64,000 bases of DNA from Marinobacter mangrovi (lineage in GTDB: Bacteria; Pseudomonadota; Gammaproteobacteria; Pseudomonadales; Oleiphilaceae): assembly GCF_016798325.1 (NCBI RefSeq), contig NZ_JAERVO010000002.1, positions 186,001 to 250,000 of the forward strand, in the 5' to 3' direction. The notes below the pieces were generated by a model. It was given only the letters and a program-made list of their open reading frames with translations. It did no database searches and was not told the DNA's origin. A program made the position numbers and the translations under genes. Numbering within the stretch: position 1 is the stretch's first letter; every line of letters begins with the position of its first letter. Positions 16,928-25,700 of the stretch are shown in pieces.

Positions 16928-18229
16928 TCAGGCCCTGTCCGGATGGTCGGCTTCGGCCGCGTGAGTGTGCGGATCTGAGACTTCAGCCGGATGTTCTTCA
17001 AAGTCCGGGTTCCGCGGATCGAGGTCGGCCATCGCGATGGCCACCTCAGGCGTGGTCATGTAGTAGTCTTCCTGTTCCTCCACACTCGGATGCTTGCGGC
17101 GTCCGGGGCCGACCACCATGAACAGCATCAGCAGACCCAGAATCGTGGCGTTGCTGACAAACAGCCCCGCCGGGCCCATCAGTTCCATCGCGGCCGCGCT
17201 GACCACCGGGCCGATGCAACTGCCGATCCCGTAGCTGAGGAGCAGGGCGGTACTGGCGGCGGTGATCTGGTGGCTGTCCATCAGGTCGTTACTGATCGCC
17301 ACCGCGATCGGGTAGAGCGTCGCGCTGATGCCCATGTACAGTCCCACGAAAAGCACCAGCACCCAGGCACTCATGCCCCCAATAAAGGCCGCTGCCAGAC
17401 TGCAGCCAGCGGCGATCAGCGCCGTCACCACCATCACGCGATAGCGGTCGAACCGGTCGCACAAACGGCCCACCGGCCACGCCATGACCATCGCGGCGAT
17501 GATGGCCGAGGCCATGAAGTTGGAGACCTGGCCCACATCCAGACCAATGCGGTTGGCATACACCGGCCCCATGGCATAGAAGGCGCTGATCAGCAGTCCG
17601 GCCACGAGTGATCCGAGGGTGCCGACCGGCGACTTGCCATACAGGCGGCGCAACGACATGCGTTCGCCCTGGACGATGGTTGGCGATTCACGGCGGGTCA
17701 GCGACAACGGCACCACTGCAAGCGCCACCAGGATGGCCGCCAGGGAGAACGGAATGTAGCCGGCCGGATCCCCCAGCCGGATCAGGACCTGGCCGCCGGC
17801 GGTCGAGAGGAAGAACACAATCTGGTAGATCGCGAACAGGCTGGCCCGGTTCTGGTTGTCTGCCTTGCTGCTGAACCAGCTCTCCATGACGATCATCAGA
17901 CCGGCCATCACAAAGCCACCGACGGCGCGCAGTCCACCCCACAGGCCGGCCTGCACTGCCATCGGATAGATCAGGATGGACGCCGCCAGGATGGCCGCGA
18001 ACACGGCAAACGCACGGATGTGCCCAACCCGCTCGATGATGCGCCCGGCGAAGAGCGTCCCGGCCACGAAGCCGAAGGAATAGAACACCAGGATCCAGCC
18101 GATGACGCCCGGACTGACGCCCTCGATACTCAGTCGCAGGCCCAGTAGAGTCATCAGGAAGGCGTTGCCGCCGATCAGCAGGATGATGCTGAAAATGAGC
18201 GAAGACAGCGTCTTTGCGGTTCGGGTCAT
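16928..18229 (-). CDS. MFS transporter, YcaD-like
   Basis: A 433-residue major facilitator with 12 hydrophobic segments. GLRLSIEGVSPGVIGWILVFYSFGFVAGTLFAGRIIERVGHIRAF shows the loop 2-3 motif, and AWPVGRLCDRFDRYRVMV repeats it in the second half. The layout matches the YcaD/arabinose-efflux-like group. The tail after residue 385 is hydrophilic and acidic with several histidines (DPHTHAAEADHPDRA). The gene converges on the TPR gene, ending 8 bases after its stop. Substrate unknown. Confidence 0.85.
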   Translation of the reverse strand: MTRTAKTLSSLIFSIILLIGGNAFLMTLLGLRLSIEGVSPGVIGWILVFYSFGFVAGTLFAGRIIERVGHIRAFAVFAAILAASILIYPMAVQAGLWGGLRAVGGFVMAGLMIVMESWFSSKADNQNRASLFAIYQIVFFLSTAGGQVLIRLGDPAGYIPFSLAAILVALAVVPLSLTRRESPTIVQGERMSLRRLYGKSPVGTLGSLVAGLLISAFYAMGPVYANRIGLDVGQVSNFMASAIIAAMVMAWPVGRLCDRFDRYRVMVVTALIAAGCSLAAAFIGGMSAWVLVLFVGLYMGISATLYPIAVAISNDLMDSHQITAASTALLLSYGIGSCIGPVVSAAAMELMGPAGLFVSNATILGLLMLFMVVGPGRRKHPSVEEQEDYYMTTPEVAIAMADLDPRNPDFEEHPAEVSDPHTHAAEADHPDRA

Positions 18230-18345
18230 GAGCGTCCCCCGGCCAGATTCGATGAGTGTCCTCTTTCAATGATTCCAGTATGGTAAAGACTTAACGCCCT
18301 GCCACAGCAATCCGCAATAACTGGTATATCGACACGGAGAAAGAG

Positions 18346-18828
18346 ATGACGATGGCACGTACGACTTCCAAAACGCCCCGGTTGCGACACCTGATGCTGG
18401 TTGCCCTGTTGGGCGTCGTACCCGTGGCAGCAAGCGCTGATGAGGCCCAGCAGCCACCCACCATGGAAGAGCTGAAACACGATACCGAGAACCTGATCGA
18501 CAAGCTGGGTAACTACTCTGCCGAGCAACGGGACGAAGCTGCCGCATCGATCAAGGAATCGCTGGACGAGCTCGATCAGCGCATCGACGTGCTGGAAAAG
18601 CGCCTGGACGAGAACTGGGACGACATGAGCGAAGCCAGCCGCGAGAAAACCCAGCAAAGCCTGGACGCCCTGCGCGCCCAGCGGGAAAAGGTCGGGGATT
18701 GGTACGAGCGCATGAAGGGGAGTTCGGCCAATGCCTGGGACGATGTGAAGGATGGCTTTACGCGCGCCTATGACAATCTGTCGAATATCTGGGAGGAAAC
18801 GGAGCAGTCGATGGACTCAGGGGATTAA
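18346..18828 (+). CDS. Exported coiled-coil protein
   Basis: A 160-residue protein with a signal peptide (about residues 1-31, ending ASA) and a mature part that is almost entirely charged helix, with heptad-like spacing from about residue 45 to 125 (IDKLGNYSAEQRDEAAASIKE, LDQRIDVLEKRLDENWDDM). It resembles exported stress-response helical proteins of the sll1863 type, but that label is tentative. It is probably periplasmic. The gene is followed by a terminator and appears monocistronic. Confidence 0.65.
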   Translation: MTMARTTSKTPRLRHLMLVALLGVVPVAASADEAQQPPTMEELKHDTENLIDKLGNYSAEQRDEAAASIKESLDELDQRIDVLEKRLDENWDDMSEASREKTQQSLDALRAQREKVGDWYERMKGSSANAWDDVKDGFTRAYDNLSNIWEETEQSMDSGD

Positions 18829-18860
18829 GGCAGCACTTTAAAGAGGCCTGCCTTGCTTTT
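18827..18860 (+). terminator. Rho-independent terminator after the coiled-coil gene
   Basis: AAGGCAG (18827-18833, overlapping the TAA stop) pairs with CTGCCTT (18848-18854), followed by GCTTTT. The 14-base loop is itself partly paired. Confidence 0.6.
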
Positions 18861-18943
18861 GTCCGATTTGCGCCGGGTCAAAGGCAGAATCGGGAAGATC
18901 TGTCGTAATCAACGGTGAGGCATGGGGTCAAAAGCCGGGTTGC

Positions 18944-19309
18944 TTACACCCAGACATCATTGTCAGCCTGCAACTCGCCACCCGCCTCACCGGTGTTCAC
19001 TACGCCTCGCGGCTCAATCAGCAGCACGTGGCACTCGTTCTCCGCAAACGGTTTGTGCTCCGTTCCCCTGGGAACCACGAACATCTCACCCTCGGAAAGG
19101 TGAACCGTCCGGTCCCGCATCTCGATGCCCATTGAGCCATGGATCACCAGGAATACCTCATCGGTCTCTTGGTGGTCGTGCCACACGAATTCTCCCTGGA
19201 ACTTGGCGACTTTGAACTGGTAATCGTTCATTTCCGAAATGACCCGGGGAGACCAGTGCTCTGCGAATTTGCTGAATTTTTCGGCCAGGTTGATGACGTT
19301 ATCGGTCAT
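18944..19309 (-). CDS. Cupin domain protein
   Basis: A 121-residue single-domain cupin. The metal-binding motif 1 is seen in [16 protein letters not shown] (His, His, Glu), and motif 2 in [25 protein letters not shown]. The ATG at 19309 follows GGAGACCCGCC; the longer open frame begins with a sequence lacking a site. Such small cupins may be isomerases, dioxygenases or sugar-binding proteins, and no specific function can be assigned. It is divergent from the PfkB kinase gene, 186 bases away. Confidence 0.8.
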   Translation of the reverse strand: MTDNVINLAEKFSKFAEHWSPRVISEMNDYQFKVAKFQGEFVWHDHQETDEVFLVIHGSMGIEMRDRTVHLSEGEMFVVPRGTEHKPFAENECHVLLIEPRGVVNTGEAGGELQADNDVWV

Positions 19310-19495
19310 GGCGGGTCTCCGGTTGCAGAGGGGGCGAGCCGTGAAGAGCCGGTCCGTGTGACTCAAGGCCATGATCGCATAATGACGCCACCCGCGGTTA
19401 CCCGTTTTGTTGGTGGCCGACTATCAGTGGTTTTAAAATGTTGTTATCCGCACATTGATCCGCGTTGGCAGACCGCCGCCACCCGGGAGCGCCTG

Positions 19496-20446
19496 ATGGT
19501 CGACGCAAGCAAACAAAGGCCTGTGGCCGTACTGAGCCTGAATCCCGCGGTGGACATCACCTACGAGATTCCCCGGCTGATAGCGGATCAGAAGGTGCAT
19601 GCGTCCAACAGCCGTTACGATCCCGGAGGTAACGGCGTCAACGTGGGACGGGCCCTGAAGCGCCTTGGTGTGCAGGCCTGCACCTTCTGTGCGGTCGCCG
19701 GTGAGATCGGCCGGTTCCTGCGCCACCAGCTCGATGCGCAACTGGATCAGGCCTGCTATCTGGAGGTTGAAGGCGAAACCCGGATCAACGGTACCATCAT
19801 CGAAAGCCTCACCGGAGCTCAGTTTGAAGTCAGCGGTGTGGGTCCGGCGGTGTCGGCGGCGCAATGGACGCATCTGCTCGAACAGTTCGTCACCCACTGC
19901 GGAAAGGGGCTGGGCGTGATCACAGGGTCATTGCAGCACAGCCTGCCGGACGATCTGTATGCCGATGCGGTACGCCGGGTGCAGGCCGGTGGTGGGCGTG
20001 CCATCGTCGATTGCCATGATGAGCAACTGAGACACGCCATCGGCGCCCAGCCTTTCCTGATCAAGCCCAACCGTTTCGAACTGGAAACCCTGGTGGGTCA
20101 CTCATTGAAGGACCTGAACGCCATCGTTCGGGAAGCACACCGGTTACAGGAGCAGGGGGTGAGTCGGGTTTGTGTATCCATGGGCGCGGACGGCGCGGTG
20201 TTGGTAACGCCGTCAGAGGTCCTGAAAGGGGAGGCCCCTGCCGTCCCTGTGGTCTCCACGGTAGGTGCCGGAGATTCGATGGTGGCTGGTCTGGTGGCGA
20301 TGCTGGCTCAGGACGCATCGGATGAGGACGCGCTGCGCGAAGGCATTGCCTGCAGCGTCGCGACGGTGATGCAGCCGGGAACGGAGTTGTGCGATCGGGC
20401 AACGGTCGAATGGCTGCGTGGAGAGATACGGCTGACATCACTCTGA
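19496..20446 (+). CDS. PfkB family hexose-phosphate kinase (1-phosphofructokinase/Pfk-2 type)
   Basis: A 316-residue ribokinase-fold sugar kinase. VAVLSLNPAVDITYEI at the N terminus and YDPGGNGVNVGRALKRLG match the 1-phosphofructokinase/tagatose-6-P kinase/Pfk-2 subgroup. The C-terminal STVGAGDSMVAGL supplies the anion hole and catalytic aspartate. The ATG at 19496 is seven bases after GGGAG. The open frame extends a further 119 codons upstream, but that part overlaps the divergent cupin gene and does not look like kinase. It has no PTS or fructose genes beside it, so the true substrate (fructose-6-P, fructose-1-P or tagatose-6-P) is open. Confidence 0.88.
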   Translation: MVDASKQRPVAVLSLNPAVDITYEIPRLIADQKVHASNSRYDPGGNGVNVGRALKRLGVQACTFCAVAGEIGRFLRHQLDAQLDQACYLEVEGETRINGTIIESLTGAQFEVSGVGPAVSAAQWTHLLEQFVTHCGKGLGVITGSLQHSLPDDLYADAVRRVQAGGGRAIVDCHDEQLRHAIGAQPFLIKPNRFELETLVGHSLKDLNAIVREAHRLQEQGVSRVCVSMGADGAVLVTPSEVLKGEAPAVPVVSTVGAGDSMVAGLVAMLAQDASDEDALREGIACSVATVMQPGTELCDRATVEWLRGEIRLTSL

Positions 20447-20597
20447 CAGTCAGAAAGGGCGATAATCGCCAGCGCGATCAGTGTCTGGTAACGGGCTCCA
20501 CCGGAAACCATGGGGGCTAACCTCAATGCCGCTGCGACGGATCCGCCACCGCGCCTCTTCACCCTTGGGGAAAAGGTTGCACCTGAATTTGCAGTTC

Positions 20598-20951
20598 TCA
20601 GGTATGGCCGGTGATCTCCTCAACTTCGGAATAACTGGATGTCCGATCTCCGGTAAGCCACTGCCAATGTTCTTTAAGCACGAGATGACCGGCCTTGTCC
20701 TGGCTTGGCGTTGAGAAGCATTGGCCGGCCATCAGCTCACCGTCGACATTTTCATGGTGGTAAACAAACTCCAGGCTACCGTCGGCACAGACCTTTCCCT
20801 GTAGGTGCCCGCTGACTATGTCGCCGCCGCTATACGTTGCCCAAACCCGGTCTTCACTTTGCCGATAATGAAACGTGGTTTGACCTCCGAATTCACCATT
20901 GTCGGAATTCGTCCGGCCTCGAAAAATGCGATGGTTGTAATTCACATCCAT
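20598..20951 (-). CDS. Small beta-rich protein of the n-acetylglutamate-synthase-labelled family
   Basis: A 117-residue protein. NGEFGGQTTFHYRQSEDRVWATYSGGDIVSGHLQGKV and LEFVYHHENVDGELMAGQC match a widespread small family that databases often label n-acetylglutamate synthase, although it is too short to be that enzyme and resembles a single beta-barrel. The function is unknown. It has lower GC than its neighbours and is followed downstream (upstream in coordinates) by a non-coding stretch of about 150 bases after the PfkB gene. Confidence 0.65.
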   Translation of the reverse strand: MDVNYNHRIFRGRTNSDNGEFGGQTTFHYRQSEDRVWATYSGGDIVSGHLQGKVCADGSLEFVYHHENVDGELMAGQCFSTPSQDKAGHLVLKEHWQWLTGDRTSSYSEVEEITGHT

Positions 20952-20990
20952 TCCGTACGCCCGTGCTGTTGGAAACTTTTAATGCATCGT

Positions 20991-21314
20991 TTAAGGGTGT
21001 AATGCGAAAACCACTATGAATTTGATGGCGACACTCGCAGCGATACCGAGAACGATGATGGCGTAAAACGCGAGCAGGTTGTCGTGGTAACGATCAATGA
21101 GCCAGAAGAATATGAAGCCGGTGGCAAGATCGTAGATGAGTGTGATGGCAAGGCCTATTCCGGCGATCGCTGTGAACTGGTGAATTAAGGCCACGACCAA
21201 ACCAACGACCAGGAATGAGCCTGCGTAGATGGCTGTTGTTTGCCCTGGCCGTCCAGTGTTCATGACGTGCCGAATACAGAAAATCAAAATAGCTAACTTC
21301 AGGATTAAACCCAC
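20991..21314 (-). CDS. Small three-helix membrane protein downstream of a pentanucleotide tract
   Basis: A 107-residue hydrophobic protein with segments at about residues 2-14, 28-60 and 64-104. The GTG at 21314 is four bases after AAGGAGAGG, an excellent site, so I take it as the current start. I do not recognise the family. Immediately upstream lie 16 copies of a pentanucleotide, through which all three frames are open. The longest open frame reads the tract as repeated LLCFA. Two ATGs beyond the tract (21415 and 21423) are out of frame at the present copy number but would be in frame with one or two units more or fewer. The product may thus exist in a short form and a form with a hydrophobic leader. 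Confidence 0.6.
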   Translation of the reverse strand: MGLILKLAILIFCIRHVMNTGRPGQTTAIYAGSFLVVGLVVALIHQFTAIAGIGLAITLIYDLATGFIFFWLIDRYHDNLLAFYAIIVLGIAASVAIKFIVVFALHP

Positions 21315-21330
21315 GTATCCTCTCCTTGTA

Positions 21331-21414
21331 AGCAAAGCAAAGCAAAGCAAAGCAAAGCAAAGCAAAGCAAAGCAAAGCAAAGCAAAGCAAAGCAAAGCAA
21401 AGCAAAGCAAAGCA
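21331..21414. repeat. Pentanucleotide simple-sequence tract, (AGCAA)16 plus AGCA
   Basis: Sixteen perfect AGCAA units (21331-21410) plus a partial unit AGCA; on the minus strand this reads as TTGCT repeats. It lies 4 bases upstream of the ribosome binding site of the membrane protein gene at 20991-21314. Unit length 5 means every gain or loss shifts the reading frame, the hallmark of slipped-strand phase variation. The tract is perfect, so it is young or actively maintained. Confidence 0.97.
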
Positions 21415-21432
21415 TGCAGGCATGCTTCCGTT

Positions 21433-21451
21433 ACACCGCGTCCCGCGGTGT
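21433..21451. repeat. Short perfect hairpin upstream of the pentanucleotide tract
   Basis: ACACCGCG (21433-21440) pairs with CGCGGTGT (21444-21451) around a TCC loop, without a U-tract. Together with the GCATGC palindromes next to the repeat (21412-21424) it could structure the 5' leader of the membrane-protein transcript. Function unknown. Confidence 0.45.
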
Positions 21452-21630
21452 TGAATAATCGGGAATTCTATATAACTGCACCGTTCTCATTCTGAGAGAG
21501 CGGTTTCTTTTTCCATTTAAACAGCAGCTTAGCGTTTGATCGGTCGTCCTGCCATGCCATCGTTTGACTTCTTCCTTTCGTGATTTCAATATAGCTGTAT
21601 ATTTAAACAGTATTCACGAAGTCCCTGTCT

Positions 21631-22407
21631 ATGCCCCGAACCTTCTACCGCCGCGGCCCGGATCATCGTTCCGGCTCTGCCGTGTCTTTCCTCGATGTGC
21701 GCCGTCGCTTCCAGTTCCGCTCGGTGGAGATCGGGCGGTGGGTGACGGAGCCGGAAAAGGCGCGTAGCGCCGGGCTGTTCTATGACGCGCTCTGCGATCT
21801 GATGACGATTCTGGGTGGGACGGAGTCGCTGATTTCCCTGCGTGGGACGCTGGGGCTGCAGTACGGCATCGGCGGACAGCGGGGCGTGTCGGCCCACTAC
21901 ACGCCGGCGACGCGGAGCTTTTCGCTGGCCAAGAACGCCGGGCCGGGCAGTATTGCCCATGAGTGGTTCCACGCTTTCGATCACTACATCTGCGACAAGC
22001 TTTATGCCGGCAGTCCGCCTGGAGCGTTTGCATCCAAGCGATGGCTGGGCAAGGAGAAGGGCGATGAGCATCCCCTGAACAAGCGCCTTCAGGCCTGCTT
22101 TGCGGCGGTGATGCTGGATGAGAGCGGGGAGGCGCCCAGCGATCTGTTCCGGCAGTCGGTGACGGCGGACAAGGCGGCGGGCACGTTGTATTTCAGCCTG
22201 CCGGAGGAGTTGTGTGCCCGCGCGTTTGAGGCCTTTGTCCAGGACGCCGACTGCAAGAATGCGTTCCTGGTCCGCGGTACGCGGGAAACGGACGAGGCGA
22301 AAATGGGCCTGTATCCGCGAGATGAGGAGCGGGCACGTATGAACCGCGCGTTCGCGACCTACTTTGCCACATTGGGCAAGGCGTTGCAGCGGGCTGAAGC
22401 GTCGTGA
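21631..22407 (+). CDS. CLCA_X / LPD1-type putative zinc metallopeptidase
   Basis: A 258-residue protein. The core SLRGTLGLQYGIGGQRGVSAHYTP, SFSLAKNAGPGS and AHEWFHAFDHYI (about residues 110-121) match the LPD1 domain, a zincin-like module best known from giant polyvalent proteins of phages and conjugative elements, and the stand-alone CLCA_X family of gammaproteobacteria. HExxH is present as HEWFH, so a zinc peptidase is likely. No signal peptide is seen. It stands alone, with an AT-rich upstream region of about 100 bases that may hold its promoter. Substrate and role are unknown. Confidence 0.7.
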   Translation: MPRTFYRRGPDHRSGSAVSFLDVRRRFQFRSVEIGRWVTEPEKARSAGLFYDALCDLMTILGGTESLISLRGTLGLQYGIGGQRGVSAHYTPATRSFSLAKNAGPGSIAHEWFHAFDHYICDKLYAGSPPGAFASKRWLGKEKGDEHPLNKRLQACFAAVMLDESGEAPSDLFRQSVTADKAAGTLYFSLPEELCARAFEAFVQDADCKNAFLVRGTRETDEAKMGLYPRDEERARMNRAFATYFATLGKALQRAEAS

Positions 22408-22706
22408 TCGTTACGGGCTGAAGACGGAATCCCCATTAAATCCGGACGCTTCATGCTGGCGGCCTCTGGCAACCCCATCTACGCTTTATCCAGTTCCGCT
22501 CTGCGGCGGACCAGCCGGCGTGTTGTTTGACGTTGCGCCAGGTTATGACTCCTGCGAATAGCCAGCCCATGCGAGCCAATCCGAGACCGGGGGCATCCAG
22601 CCCACACCGGGACTCGGACTTTGGCTTGTAAGAGTCTGGTGCTTCCAGGCAAAGGCTCCATCCGCAGATTGGATCGTGGACGTCCAGAAACCCCATCAGG
22701 CGCGGT
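22408..22706. other. Intergenic region, no gene seen
   Basis: About 300 bases between the CLCA_X-type gene and the phosphoesterase. No convincing ORF, repeat or hairpin with U-tract was found. A promoter for the phosphoesterase is expected here but I could not single one out. Confidence 0.4.
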
Positions 22707-25700
22707 ATGCCGTCGCGTATCGCACCCCGTATTGTAAATGCCGCTATCGAGGAGTCGGTTTTGCTGAATCAAGAAACGGAAGTCAGGCGTACGAGTGTCG
22801 ATATTGGGTTGGGATACGACCAAGAGATCGAAGGTCTGTTTCAGTTCGGCGATGATGGCCCCTCACTGGAAGATGCGATCACCTTTGTTTTCAGCCAGAC
22901 CCTGCAACGCGACGGCTATTTCGGTTCCTGGGCCCAGGCGTATCGCAACGGGAATGGCGAATACCGGCTGAAGATGACCAGTCCCTGCGATGACATGACC
23001 CCCTACGAAACGCTGGTGCCTCATTACATTGCGGCAGGCCGGGAGGCGCAGGCCAGCTACTACGGGAATATTCCCTATTCGGCACGTGAAGGCTGGGAAT
23101 TCCTGTTGCCGTTCGGGCTGGCGATGGCGAACGTGAAGTCGGTCCAGCTGCTGCACTTCCCGCCGCTGGAGACGTTTACTTACCGCGATTACCTGTATTC
23201 CCCAACCAACCGGCGTTGGGAATGTCTGCTGGCGCAAAACGGGTTTAACGGTGCCCATAACCACCAGGTCGAGCGCATTGTGGATGTAGCGCCGGTCGCC
23301 GCTCCCGGCGGCGCAGGCGCGGAACTGGAGGATTACAACGAAGACTTTATTCCCTACGCCAAGGCGCAGCTGCGTAACTTCCTGCGCCCACTGAGCGAGA
23401 CGGGCAATACCCGGACCCAACCCGTGGTCGCCTATGGCGAGCCCGTCCACAGCTGGCTCACGCAGGCGTTTCATCTCGAGCAGACGCCCGCCGTTCTGGA
23501 CGTCGTTGAGCTGACGATTTTGCCGACGGAAGAGGGCCAGCCCGCGGCGAAAACCTGGGTACTGTGCGCCAATCACCCCAGCGAGTACCTCTACGATACG
23601 GACCTGCCGCTCAGTGATGCCTTTAAGCCCAATGGCGACTATCCGCCCCCGATCACCGTTATGTGCCAGGATTTGATCGCCGCTGGCTGGCAGGCCCACA
23701 TGGCAGAGCACCCCGACCACGATCCGCACCGGGTGCTGGCCGGCTTCGCAGAAAAATGGGGCTGGGATGCGAGCACCGGCACGGTCAAAAAGGACAAGGC
23801 CGATGCCATCCTGGCGATCATGAAAGAGCAGAACCAGGCGTTCGGCTACGACAACAACAGCTTCACCCCGACCGAGGCGCAGTCCCGGGCCACGGCGTTC
23901 GTCCTGCAGCGCCAGGCCGATGCGGATCGTTACGCCGCCTACGCCTTCGAACCCGGCGCCGATCAACCCTTCAGTCAGATTGCTATGGCCGATCACGCCC
24001 GTTTCCCGGCCCGCGACCGGCTGACGCAGGTTGGGGGCTACCTGCTGGCCTGGACGCCGCCAACCGCGGATGATGACGCCATCCATTACCGCCTGCTGAA
24101 GTACGACCGGGACAGCGGCAACCCGCTGGCGGAAAAAACGCTGGCCTATGGCACCTGGGGCCGTGAAAAGTTCTTCGGCGACTACCGCCCGAATTTCGGC
24201 GCCTCGTTTGAACAGATCGAACTGATTGGGTTGCCGGGTTACGTGCTGAGCATCATTCCCGCGGCCGGGCGGCGCACCTACCAACTGTGGCACTTTGACC
24301 CCCAGGCGGAATACGACTGCCTGTCCGCGGGTGAATTCAAGAGCGGCGGCTTCCGGGACATTGCGGCGGATCGGGAACTCTATCCCATCGGCAACACCAT
24401 GCTGGATCGCAAGGGAGCGGACTACCGGATCTGGAGCATCGATCCGCAGTCCAACCCGCCGCTGGCGTTGCCCACGGTGCAGGCTGGCACCTGGACAGCG
24501 ATTGACGAGCACGATGCCATGGCCGTTGTTGGGGAACACGTGGTTACCTGGAAGCCCGGCGATCTGTCTGCCGGATGTCGCATCTGGCGCTTTGATGCCC
24601 GCCGCGAGAACCCATTGGGGAACGAGCCGGTAAATACCGCTGCCTTGCCGCCTGGCTTTGACGGCCAGTCGACCCTGTTCGGCGCGTTGCCCAGCCAGCC
24701 GGTCGATGCCGTCCGGCAGAAAACCCCCGGCACCATCGAGTTCATGCGCCGGGAGATAGAACACGTCGTTTACTACATGCTGGAGAGCCGTTCCTTCGAC
24801 AACGTGCTGGGCTGGCTGTATGAACGCGGCCGCCAGGACGGTTTGAACTGGGTCGGCCCCGATGCCGAAGGCTTCCGCGGGCTGGATATGTCCATGAGCA
24901 ACCCGATGCCGGACGGGACGCCGGCATTCGTCAGCCAGTACCAGAACGGCGAACTGAGTGACCGGTTTGTGCTCGGCGGTCCGGCCCAGGACCCCTGGCA
25001 CGACAACAGTGACGGGCTGATGCAGATGTTCCATGGCTACGAGGGCTACGCGAAGCGCGACGCACCGACCATGACCGGCTTTGCCTGGAACCAGGACAGT
25101 GCAGCGGTGTTGTCCAGCTTCACGCCGCATCAACTCTCGGTGCTCAATGGCCTGGCCAAGGCGTTTGCCGTGAGCGACGACTGGTTCAGTTCCATTCCCG
25201 GCGGTACCGACGTCAATCGGGGGTTCTCAGTCAGCGGTTCCGCCTATAACCGCCTGGGTTCCTGGGAAGGGGGCAAAGCCTATGAGGACTGGCCCGACGA
25301 GGCGCACCGCCAGTCGCTCTGGAAAACCCTTTGGAGCCACGGCCACCAGGACTGGAAGATCTACTACAGCATTCTCTGGGACCAGGCGGTCTTCACCTAT
25401 CAACTCTACCTCAAGGGCCAGATTCCCGAGGTGGACGCCGCCTGGGCCAAAGCGGTTCTGGAGGCAAAAGGTGGAAGCAATCTGCCCAGCTCGCGCTGGA
25501 TCGCACCGCTCCAACAGTTCTTCGATGACGTGAAGGACGACAACCTGCCGCGATTCAGCTATCTGGAGCCGGCGTGGGTCGGGGAGGCGTGCACCTCCTA
25601 TCACCCGGGATCGTCATCGAGCGGGATTGACTCGGTGGTGCCCGCAGAGCGGGCGCTCAACCAGATCTATGAGGCCCTGCGCAGTCGTCCGGAGGTGTGG

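Noticed and set aside
21094-21423. Minus-strand frame from ATG 21423 through the pentanucleotide tract (109 codons)
   Set aside because: Reads the tract as CFALL repeats, then leaves the membrane-protein frame. At 16 units it is likely the off frame rather than a separate protein.
22863-25133. Minus-strand open frame of 756 codons
   Set aside because: Antisense to the phosphoesterase. Rich in Arg, Gly, Gln, His and Val as expected from reversed high-GC codons; no motifs.
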